A DNA stretch of 64,000 bases from Pantoea sp. CCBC3-3-1. Its GTDB lineage: Bacteria; Pseudomonadota; Gammaproteobacteria; Enterobacterales; Enterobacteriaceae. The DNA lies in the NCBI RefSeq assembly GCF_007981265.1, contig NZ_CP034363.1:2108001-2172000 (forward strand), in the 5' to 3' direction. Each line of letters opens with the position of its first letter. Within the stretch, counting starts at the first letter, position 1. Below are positions 47,275-64,000 of this stretch, piece by piece. Under the pieces are notes generated by a model. It saw only the letters and a list, made by a program, of their open reading frames with translations, was not told the origin of the DNA and ran no database searches. Position numbers and translations under genes: made by a program.

Positions 47275-47594
47275 TGTAAATAGACCCGTGTTAGTTCCAC
47301 GCACTTTTTGAGATCCCAGCCAGATGGTGTTGTGATTCGTATTCCTCCGGTGTCAGGTTGTTCAGTGATTCATGTGGACGTTCACAGTTATATTCTGAAA
47401 GCCCCCGCTCTGTGATTTCTCGTACTTCGTTCAGCGTCCTGAACAGATAGAAATCGAGTATTTCAGTGCGGTATGTCCGGTTAAAGCGTTCAATGAATAT
47501 ATTCTGAGTCGTTTTGCCTGGTTCAATAAATTCCAGCCTCACTGCGTGAATTTCTGCCCACTCAGCCAGCGTTAGCGAAATAAATTCCGGGCCG
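47275..47594 (-). mobile_element. IS3-family remnant 1 (3' part of transposase OrfB)
   Basis: The reverse strand encodes the end of an IS3-family integrase-type transposase: [14 protein letters not shown], then IERFNRTYRTEILDFYLF and RPHESLNNLTPEEYE; the catalytic Glu of the DDE triad falls in IERFNRTYR. The 3' end of the element (TGTAAATAGACCC at 47275) is kept; the 5' part, including the first two catalytic Asp, is gone. At about 47594 it is fused directly to cdiA sequence. It cannot move by itself. Confidence 0.85.
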
Positions 47595-48956
47595 AAGTGG
47601 AAAGCGTACAACGACGCGCTGACCGGCACTGACGGTTACAAAAGCACCGATGCGAAGTTCGGCACCGGCAGCGCCATCCAGCGCGGCATACAGGCCGCCA
47701 CGGCGGCGTTGCAGGGCCTGGTGGCAGGCAACGTGCAGGGCGCAATTGTGGGAGCCTCTGCCCCTTACCTGGCGGAGCTTATCCACAGGGAGACCATCGC
47801 AACCGGTCCCGACGGAAAAGAGGTGGTTAACGAACCGGCCAACCTGATAGCGCACGCGGTGCTGGGCGCCGTGGTGGCGCAGATACAGAACAACTCAGCG
47901 CTGGCGGGGGCAACAGGCGCGACGGCAGGCGAGTTTATCGCGCAGCAGCTTTATCCGGGCGTGGATCGTGATAAACTCAGCGAGGAGCAGAAGCAGATCG
48001 TCAGCGAGCTGGGCACGCTGGCGGCAGGGCTTGCAGGCGGTATCGCCGGAGACAGCACCGCCAGCGCGGTGGCGGGTGCGCAGGCCGGGAAGAATGCGGT
48101 TGAGAATAATTATCTGAGCAACACCCAGAAGGCTCAGAAGAAAGAAGAGCTGGCAGAATGTCAGAGCGTGGCCTGTAAAGCCCAGACGCAGGCGAAATGG
48201 ACGGCGATAGACCTGGGCCAGGATGGCAGCTTTGCGGCGGGAATGGTCGCGGGGGTGCCGTCGGGGCTGTATGATGCTGTTGGCAGCCTCGTAAAAACGG
48301 CCAGCAGCCCGGTTGAAACTTACGAAGCCCTGAAGACGCTGTTTAACAGCGGCGATGTGCTGGGTAACGTGTCGGATGCGGTGAAGCAGTTCTATATTGA
48401 CCGCATTGACCGGATGGAAGCTGAGTACCAGAAAGCCGGAGCCAGCGGTTCATTTAATGCGGGCGTTGAAGGTGGCAAGCTGGTGACGGATATAGCCGGG
48501 TTGCTGGCTGGCGGTGCGGGGGTGGTAAAAGGTGGCGCGGTACTGACGGAGAAGGTTGTTGCTAAGGCTGTGAGTAAGGCTGAATCAGCAGCGGCAAAAG
48601 CTGGCGCTGAGATTGTAAAAACAGGAACTGTTTTTGATTCTATTAACGCAACTCAGCCTGCAATACCTGGAACATCCATTCCAAGGTCTTTTGAATTAAA
48701 TGTTAACGGGCAAACTGTTTGGGTGAACCCAAATGCAACTAAACATATGGGCGAATATTTAACACGAAATGGATTGTCTCACAGCACAACAGAAGGAAGT
48801 CAGGCTATGCTGACCATTCTTCAAAGTGCTGTTAAAGATGCATCTTCCCAGGGAGTCAAATTTAACGGAAAAATGCAGGTTGAGCGTTGAGAGCTAGTAT
48901 TTAGCCAAAGGTCTTCAGACCCTTACCCTGTATTAAAACATGCGTTGTATAAATGA
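47595..48956 (+). pseudogene. Displaced cdiA 3' piece with toxin end broken by a stop, cassette 4
   Basis: Fused to the IS remnant at 47595, the frame runs through the last part of the pretoxin block and VENN (about 48096) into a toxin end with an entry-type segment ([20 protein letters not shown]) and a terminal domain with [18 protein letters not shown] at 48888-48890 interrupts it, but the same frame continues for 21 more codons, ELVFSQRSSDPYPVLKHALY plus K, to a TGA at 48954 that overlaps the immunity ATG. The tail looks like the true family C terminus, so the toxin is a nonsense mutant, besides lacking a start. Confidence 0.85.
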
Positions 48957-49495
48957 TGAAATTAACTGTAGATAGCGTTATTAATGAACCAGGATGTGTA
49001 GCCATTACTACTGATGGTTACGTTCCTGTTGATATAAAAATCATTGATTCTAAAAAACTTCCTCCTTTGTATTGGCGGGTCGGAAATGGCAAGAAAAGCC
49101 TGCTCGAACTGGCTGTACTACCAGAAAATGGATTTTTATCGTCCATAACATTAGTAATGATTGAACCAGGCTCAATCCATAAAACAGATTCCCTTTCAGT
49201 ATCATTATCAGACAGTATTTATGGACTTCCGGTCGTGAATACAGAACTGTGGACATACTCAGGAAATGATGATTTTAGACAGCGTTTTGTTGACGATTTT
49301 AGCCTTGACATTCAAGTGATTATATCCTCAGACTCTATACTGTTAACAATCGGCGAGAATAAAAAAGTAACTAACTGGATAAGATGTAGCGATAATTTTT
49401 ATCTAGGAATAGATGCTGGAATAAATATCGTTAATTTATTATTGGTCAAGTTAACACAAAGTGAAATAGAAAGTTTTTTTGAGGCAGTAAGTTAG
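48953..49495 (+). CDS. Immunity protein of cassette 4
   Basis: A 180-residue mostly beta-rich cytoplasmic protein of unrecognised family, beginning MMKLTVDSVINEPGC. Its ATG overlaps the original end of the toxin frame as ATGA, exactly as in cassette 1. Although the toxin is broken, this gene is intact and could still give protection. AT-rich compared with the cdiA pieces. Confidence 0.75.
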   Translation: MMKLTVDSVINEPGCVAITTDGYVPVDIKIIDSKKLPPLYWRVGNGKKSLLELAVLPENGFLSSITLVMIEPGSIHKTDSLSVSLSDSIYGLPVVNTELWTYSGNDDFRQRFVDDFSLDIQVIISSDSILLTIGENKKVTNWIRCSDNFYLGIDAGINIVNLLLVKLTQSEIESFFEAVS

Positions 49496-49500
49496 CCAGA

Positions 49501-49528
49501 AATCCCGGCCTTCGCGCCGGGATTTTTA
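49501..49528 (+). terminator. Cassette 4 terminator
   Basis: AATCCCGGC and GCCGGGATT form a stem followed by TTT; a close variant of the ATCCCAGCC hairpin. Confidence 0.85.
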
Positions 49529-49537
49529 CTGTATCGC

Positions 49538-49585
49538 TCAGCCAGCGCTCCGCGTCTTCGGCTTCGCCATGACCTGAATCACCCC
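49538..49585 (-). pseudogene. SymE-like C-terminal scrap
   Basis: On the reverse strand the last 15 codons read GVIQVMAKPKTRSAG then stop, matching the position and pattern of the SymE-like tail (EFIQVIATPQKR) in the other cassettes. Everything before it has been replaced by the toxin tail of cassette 5. Confidence 0.5.
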
Positions 49586-49701
49586 TAATCTATAAAAAGA
49601 CTGGAGATAAATCTTACATAGACAAATTACTTCAAAATGGCTCATGGACTCAGACAAAGAATGCGCCAGCAGGGGCTAAATCTATGCCGACTAGGAGGTG
49701 A
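49586..49701 (+). pseudogene. Toxin tail remnant of cassette 5
   Basis: An open frame from about 49585 to TGA at 49699 reads KKTGDKSYIDKLLQNGSWTQ and further to SMPTRR. It has no start, no cdiA or VENN sequence before it, and sits directly ahead of an immunity gene, so it is best read as the last 37 or so residues of a lost toxin end. The family is unknown. Confidence 0.55.
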
Positions 49702-49708
49702 TGATCTT

Positions 49709-50053
49709 ATGGAGAATACTATGCCCATGAAAAAAAATGAGATATATATAAAAATGCTATCTCTTTCTCTACCTTACATCAGAAATATCCAGTCATTGGA
49801 TAAAAAAGAGAAAGGTCGAGATATATCATGCTACTTTGAAGCTGAATTGGTGCATAACCTAATGTATACGCTACTTATCTCAGACTTCGTTGAGCATGAT
49901 TTATGGTTCTTAAACAATCAAGCAAAATATTATTTTGAAAAATGCAGTGAAAACATTTCACCTAATTACAGTCAACACGTTAAATATATAGAGTTATTAT
50001 TTAAAATGGTTCCTGATGGATTAAAGTGTAAGCTACAATGGCAAGGCCCTTAA
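49709..50053 (+). CDS. Orphan immunity protein of cassette 5
   Basis: A 114-residue helical cytoplasmic protein of unknown family (IKMLSLSLPYIRNIQSL, then LVHNLMYTLLISDFVEHDLW). ATG 49709 is chosen because a full AGGAGGTGA site lies ten bases before it. The partner toxin is reduced to a short tail, so only immunity remains. It is followed by the common hairpin and a SymE-like gene. Confidence 0.72.
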   Translation: MENTMPMKKNEIYIKMLSLSLPYIRNIQSLDKKEKGRDISCYFEAELVHNLMYTLLISDFVEHDLWFLNNQAKYYFEKCSENISPNYSQHVKYIELLFKMVPDGLKCKLQWQGP

Positions 50054-50057
50054 TAAG

Positions 50058-50086
50058 AAATCCCAGCCCTTAGGTCTGGGGTTTTT
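50058..50086 (+). terminator. Cassette 5 terminator
   Basis: AATCCCAGCCC and GGTCTGGGGTT form an imperfect stem with TTTTT after it; same core as the others. Confidence 0.8.
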
Positions 50087-50132
50087 CTTTATAAACAAAA
50101 GGTTAATCCAGCCTCCGCTACTCAACTGCCCC

Positions 50133-50480
50133 TTACTGGACCTTCCGTGGTCGCCTCTGCGGCGTGGCAACCAGTTCATTAAATGCTGCCATCTCCCGCT
50201 GTTTACGGCCAGAAAGCTTTTTACAGCCTTTACGCAGCGTAAACACCACCTCCGCTTCTGCGGGCGATTCCGGCTGCGGCTCCTGCGCCGCCAGTATCAG
50301 GCAGCCCAGTAAGATCTTCACCTCCAGCGCCGTACCGGTATCAAATCCCGTCTCCTTCAGCCAGTGGCCCTTCAGCGTAACCACCGGAACGGGGCGGTAC
50401 TTCGCGTCACTGATATAATCTACGGTATAACAACGGGTTGCGGGTGTGGCAATCTCTGGCTTATGATATGTCTCATCCAT
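50133..50480 (-). CDS. SymE-like type I toxin family protein (full length)
   Basis: A 115-residue SymE-family protein and the most complete copy in the island. The AbrB-like domain has YRPVPVVTLKGHWLKETGFD, then GTALEVKILLGCLILAAQ, and the C-terminal basic helix LRKGCKKLSGRKQREMAAFN. The ATG at 50480 has GGAG six bases upstream. E. coli SymE is controlled by the antisense RNA SymR overlapping its 5' end; no such RNA promoter could be confirmed here. Intact in sequence. Confidence 0.8.
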   Translation of the reverse strand: MDETYHKPEIATPATRCYTVDYISDAKYRPVPVVTLKGHWLKETGFDTGTALEVKILLGCLILAAQEPQPESPAEAEVVFTLRKGCKKLSGRKQREMAAFNELVATPQRRPRKVQ

Positions 50481-50552
50481 AATCAACTCCTTGTTAGTTG
50501 CTTGTGGCTAGCGGACTGGGGTGTTAGAGCACCTCAGTCCCGTATTTGTAAA

Positions 50553-50861
50553 CTACTCCGTTTTGCCAATCACGTTATCCAGCGTCTCAGAAACAAACTT
50601 CTGCTTCGTCATTGGCATCTGCCGGATCATATCGATCTGCTGCTCCAACCGTGACGCCGGGCCGGCAGACCCAGCAGTTCATCCAGTGACAGGTTCACGA
50701 TCTGCACCAGTTGTGGCAGCAGTGAGGCCGAAACCTTGGGCCGCCCGCCTTCATAGTGCGCCATCGTCTGCTGGGCGATCCCCAGCTGTTCGGCCAGTTG
50801 CAGCGCTTTCCTTGCCAGCGAGATCCTGGCACCCATCTTTCTAAAGAACTGTTCGTCTCTG
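50553..50861 (-). pseudogene. XRE-type regulator, truncated by IS and frameshifted
   Basis: The reverse strand reads DEQFFRKMGARISLARKALQ, then LAEQLGIAQQTMAHYEGGRP and LVQIVNLSLDELLGLPARR, a Cro/C1 helix-turn-helix protein. After that the frame must shift to continue as RLEQQIDMIRQMPMTKQKFV to a TAG at 50553. The 5' end is replaced by the IS end at 50862, and a few helix-turn-helix residues are missing. It is a dead gene. Confidence 0.72.
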
Positions 50862-51180
50862 TGTAAATAGACCCGTGTTAGTTTCACGCACTTTTTGAGA
50901 TCCCAGCCAGATGGTGTTGTGATTCGTATTCCTCCGGTGTCAGGTTGTTCAGTGATTCATGTGGACGTTCACAGTTATATTCTGAAAGCCCCGCTCTGTA
51001 ATTTTTCGTACTTCGTTCAGCGTCCTGAACATATAGAAATCGAGTATTTCAGTGCGGTATGTCCGGTTAAAGCGTTCAATGAATGTATTCTGAGTCGTTT
51101 TGCCTGGTTCAATAAATTCCAGCCTCACTGCGTGAATTTCGGCCCACTCAGCCAGCGTTAGCGAAATAAATTCCGGGCCG
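50862..51180 (-). mobile_element. IS3-family remnant 2 (same fragment as remnant 1, frameshifted)
   Basis: It carries the same 3' segment of the IS3-type transposase with the same terminal TGTAAATAGACCC and the same fusion point to cdiA as the copy at 47275. One base is missing in the run of C at about 50989, breaking the frame after EVRKITERG. It is inactive. Confidence 0.85.
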
Positions 51181-52446
51181 AAGTGGAAAGCGTACAACGA
51201 CGCGCTGATCGGCACTGACGGTTACAAAAACACCGAGGCGAAGTTCGGCACCGGCAGCGCCATCCAGGCCGCCACGGCGGCGTTGCAGGGGCTGGTGGCA
51301 GGCAACGTTCAGGGCGCAATTGCGGGAGCCGCTGCCCCTTACCTGGCGGAGCTTATCCACAGGGAGACCATCACAACCGGTCCCGACGGAAAAGAGGTGG
51401 TTAACGAACCGGCCAACCTGATAGCGCACGCGGTGCTGGGCGCCGTGGTGGCGCAGATACAGAACAACTCAGCGCTGGCGGGGGCAACAGGCGCGACGGC
51501 AGGCGAGTTTATCGCGCAGCAGCTTTATCCGGGCGTGGATCGTGATAAACTCAGCGAAGGGCAGAAGCAGATCGTCAGCGAGCTGGGCACGCTGGCGGCA
51601 GGGCTTGCAGGCGGTATCGCCGGAGACAGCACCGCCAGCGCGGTGGCGGGTGCGCAGGCCGGGAAGAATGCGGTAGAGAATAACAACCTGGCCGTACTGG
51701 GCCAGGGAGTAAGGCTTGTCGCACAAGGATGCACTAAAGTCGCGGCCTGTCGTAATGCGCTGATAGAAAAAGGTCTGGGAAGCCTGCTGGGGATTAGTAC
51801 CGCAGTCACCGTGCTGGATAAGCTTTCAGATACTGATAAAGAGTATGTATTGGGCGTTGCCGCAACGGGCCGTGCCGATTTGATAGAAAAACTGACGCCA
51901 GAGCAGCGTGAAGCTTATAATTACATGGTTGCTCAGGATCAAAAAGGACTAGTCACTATCTTCCCTCAGCCGGACAGGGATGTGACGGGTGGCAGGCTGA
52001 TTAGTCCGGCGCAGGATGAAAACAAGGGAACGTCGCTGGTTACGCCGGATCGGTCTGGCAGTAATAGTTCTATTATTACTATATCCCCTGAAACCCAGCC
52101 GGGAAAAAATGATGGGATATTCATTAACCCCAAACCGGTAGAAAATACTGGCAGCAGCTATATTTCTGAATCTTCTGGTAAGAGCAGTGCTGGCGACTTC
52201 TTTACGGGAACGACCTATACAGATAAAGTCAAACAACAAGCGTCTTCTGGAGACTTTCATTCCTTCCCTGAATCTGTAGATGGCCATGCTAATCAGGGGA
52301 CAGTATCAGTAATTACAGGAGGCGATGGCGTAGAGCGCCTGAGGCTCGAGATATCAGGCAGTTACCGTGGGAAAGAAGGTATATTCGAATATATACGTGA
52401 ACCAAATGGTTCTATAAATCACCGGCTTTTTGTTCCTAAAAAATAA
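51181..52446 (+). pseudogene. Displaced cdiA 3' piece with toxin end, cassette 6
   Basis: The frame starts at the IS fusion with [20 protein letters not shown], has lost four codons (RGIQ) present in cassette 4, and reaches VENN at about 51674. The toxin end (about 255 residues) has an entry-type segment with Cys (CTKVAACRNALI), a Ser/Pro-rich linker and a terminal domain with YTDKVKQQASSGDFHSFPES and EYIREPNGSINHRLF. The family is recurrent in polymorphic toxins in my recollection, but the activity is unnamed; a small RNase fold is a guess. No start signal. Confidence 0.82.
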
Positions 52447-52463
52447 ATGGAAATGGAAAAATA

Positions 52464-52763
52464 ATGATTAATAAAATCCTGGAATTGTATTCACGTTGTG
52501 GAAAAAGCCTTTTGGAGAATGGGATTCATGATGCAGTTCTACCAATATCTGTAGCGGATGAGGCATTAGAACTCTTTTCAGATGCGAAATGGACAGTTCT
52601 TGGTGGAGATGTCTATCAACATGAAAATAATGAAATGAAAAATTTTTATGCTGATTGGTATTGTAATTTAGTGGATCCTTATGAGAGCTGTGATTACGCA
52701 AGAGAGCATTTAAGAAAATTAAAAAGTGACAATATTTTTATCTCTTTCACAATAAAAAACTGA
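52464..52763 (+). CDS. Immunity protein of cassette 6, Imm40-like
   Basis: A 99-residue protein with the pattern of the Imm40 family: VADEALELF, WTVLGGDVYQHENNEMKNFY and ADWYCN. It follows the toxin stop by 17 bases and precedes the common hairpin. Imm40 proteins are found beside diverse polymorphic toxins. Family naming is from memory and moderately sure. Confidence 0.78.
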   Translation: MINKILELYSRCGKSLLENGIHDAVLPISVADEALELFSDAKWTVLGGDVYQHENNEMKNFYADWYCNLVDPYESCDYAREHLRKLKSDNIFISFTIKN

Positions 52764-52765
52764 AT

Positions 52766-52792
52766 AAATCCCAGCCGGTCAGCTGGGTTTTT
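52766..52792 (+). terminator. Cassette 6 terminator
   Basis: AAATCCCAGC and GCTGGGTTTTT form a stem with T-tract; same core as the others. Confidence 0.82.
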
Positions 52793-52814
52793 ACTTTAAA
52801 AACAGCTACTTAAT

Positions 52815-53148
52815 CTAAATTAATCGCCACTCAATTATCCCATCTGGGATCTTCCGTGGCCATTTCTGCGGCGTGGCGATAACCTGAATAAACTCTTCGA
52901 TCAGCTGCTGCTTACACACCGTTAGCTTCTTGCAGGCCTTGCGCAGTGTGGTCACCACGTCCGGTTCTGCTGGCAGTTCCGGCTGCGGCTCATGGCGGGT
53001 AATAATCAGGCAATCCTGCATCACCTCCTTACGTCAAAAGGTGTGCCGGTCATAAATTTCGTCTCAACCAGCCAGTTCACTCCAGGGGAGCGACCAATAT
53101 AGGCTCAAACGCTCACTGCTCCGGGCGTATCCCACAATATAACTCCTT
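52815..53148 (-). pseudogene. SymE-like gene with frameshift and lost start
   Basis: On the reverse strand NWLVETKFMTGTPFDV (AbrB-like part) is followed after a one-base shift near 53020 by MQDCLIITRHEPQPELPAEP and the basic helix LRKACKKLTVCKQQLIEEFI. An AAGGAGTT site remains at about 53141-53148, but the N-terminal codons are gone. It is the last element of the cassette array. Confidence 0.72.
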
Positions 53149-54282
53149 GTTGTTATGGTTATATGCGTAACTGGCTAAAAAAATTGTTCAGCATATTGAT
53201 GCCTGCCGGAAGATCGCTAACACCTCATAACAGTGGCTGACGTTGGTGATTAATCAAACGATGTAGTAGTAAATCATATCCGCAGGAGCATATCACAGAT
53301 TAGCCGCCCAGGTGATGCGTGAACCGATGTGGGAATACATCCGGCGCCAGGATGAGAGTCGGGCTTACGTGGAAAATGCTGATTCATACCATACGATACA
53401 ATAATGCGTTACCATTCCGGTTGAACATTTTTAGTGGCAGATCGGTCATATCTCACTTTACTTATTCAGCAGGCAGCGAATTTCCAGGAAATTTAAAACA
53501 CCCTCCCGAATTATCCCCTCTTTCTATCCTTTGATATCAAATTACCCCTTTGCTTCGCGGTAGCATGCAAAAACAGATGTGTGCATAAATTAACCAGTAG
53601 CGCATTTATTAAGCAATATAAAAACTATCTATTGTCCTAATGCAAAAAAATTCCATCGACAGGGGAAAAAATTTCCCGGCTGATAAGGCGTTATTTTTTT
53701 ATAGGGAAAATCTTAAAAACGGATTAACGCAATTACAGGCTCTAAAGCCCTTACAAAAATGCTCTTCAGCCAGCCTGGATAGCGGGTTACAGCGTAATAC
53801 GTATTAGAGAATTTGTATAAACAGGAGCCTCAGGGAAAAATTGTTCTTATACGAAAGGCCTTGCTGACATATTTACGTCATTCTCAAGGTGTAAAACGTT
53901 AAGTAGATAAATTATATAGGGAATTTTATTTTTGCTGGTTGAAAAGGCCTTAAGTTATTGAGCTTATACCTGACAACCTCGACGAACAGGCATCTTGAAA
54001 AATAATAAAAAATTTTGATTTTTGGCGCTTTACGCAGTTAAAAAGAGTTGATAGTGTTTAGAAAAATTTTAGTCTTATTGTTTGCGTAATTGTTAATTAT
54101 TCCTTGTTTTACATGTGGTTGTGCTGAATCCCTGTTCCGCTATTGGCAAATTACAAGCGCTTAAAACAAATAAGCATAAACATTACTGATATTTGAAAAA
54201 TTCCATCAGATTAGATCCACTAATCATTGTGGTCGCGATCGTGCTGTGACGGCGAATCTGTTTACCAAAAAGGTGAATGTGC
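53149..54282. other. AT-rich spacer between the CDI island and the NRPS cluster
   Basis: No convincing gene in about 1.1 kb. A short coding-like stretch at 53294-53404 reads LAAQVMREPMWEYIRRQDES and on to a TAA, possibly a gene relic of unknown origin. From about 53560 to 54270 the DNA is strongly AT-rich with many A and T runs, which suits H-NS binding and the promoter of the NRPS operon, but no clear -35/-10 pair is claimed. Confidence 0.5.
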
Positions 54283-60633
<6,351 letters not shown>

Positions 60634-60663
60634 ATGACAAATTTATTGTAAGGAGCGAGCGCA

Positions 60664-64000
<3,337 letters not shown>

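Noticed and set aside
47275..51180. Two IS remnants in the same orientation as a composite transposon
   Set aside because: Both copies are 5'-truncated, lack the first catalytic residues and one end, and one is frameshifted, so they cannot mobilise the DNA between them.

Overview
This is chromosomal DNA from a gammaproteobacterium of the Enterobacterales, most probably an Erwiniaceae member (Pantoea/Erwinia-like). The evidence is E. coli-like housekeeping genes (ydfG, dcp, digH, eptB, yeaL, dsdA), an H-NS paralogue, a purine-catabolic gene set with hpxO, a chromosomal class A beta-lactamase, and a large CDI locus next to a lipopeptide-type NRPS. The species cannot be fixed from sequence reading alone.

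Positions 1-24.7 kb are mainly catabolism. A guaD-xdhABC operon (guanine to xanthine to urate) sits behind a near-perfect sigma-54 promoter with two NtrC-like sites upstream. hpxO (urate hydroxylase) at 13.3-14.5 kb has its own sigma-54-like promoter and an NtrC-like palindrome and is divergent from an Asp/Glu/hydantoin-racemase-like gene. Together these look like a nitrogen-controlled route for using purines as N source. Between them lie padC (phenolic acid decarboxylase) with a divergent LysR gene, an MBL hydrolase plus DUF3237 pair, dcp overlapping a Tat-exported class A beta-lactamase, and a RelE-like/XRE toxin-antitoxin pair. Then come yeaL, a LacI regulator/IolE-like isomerase/Gfo-Idh-MocA group, digH, a glutamate dehydrogenase and dsdA.

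Positions 24.9-28.9 kb hold eptB, an unknown polytopic membrane protein, an H-NS/StpA-like gene and the C-terminal remnant of a zinc-type alcohol dehydrogenase, which may mark the edge of an inserted island.

Positions 29.1-53.2 kb are a contact-dependent growth inhibition island: cdiB, a 3512-codon cdiA, its immunity gene, and five further displaced cassettes. Each cassette follows one plan: a 3' piece of cdiA, a different toxin end, an immunity gene, a hairpin usually built on the same ATCCCAGCC core, and a SymE-like gene or relic on the opposite strand. Decay is visible: a frameshifted CdiA chimera, a TGA stop inside the fourth toxin, a fifth cassette with only a toxin tail and an intact immunity gene, and two IS3-family fragments fused to cdiA at the same position.

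Positions 54.3-64.0 kb carry the first two genes of an NRPS cluster (C-A-PCP-C-A-PCP, then C-A-PCP and the start of a C/E-type domain, cut by the window end). The three A domains are near-identical copies with the same Thr-like specificity residues. This agrees with a lipopeptide opening with three threonine-derived residues, as recalled for herbicolin A of Pantoea agglomerans (inference).
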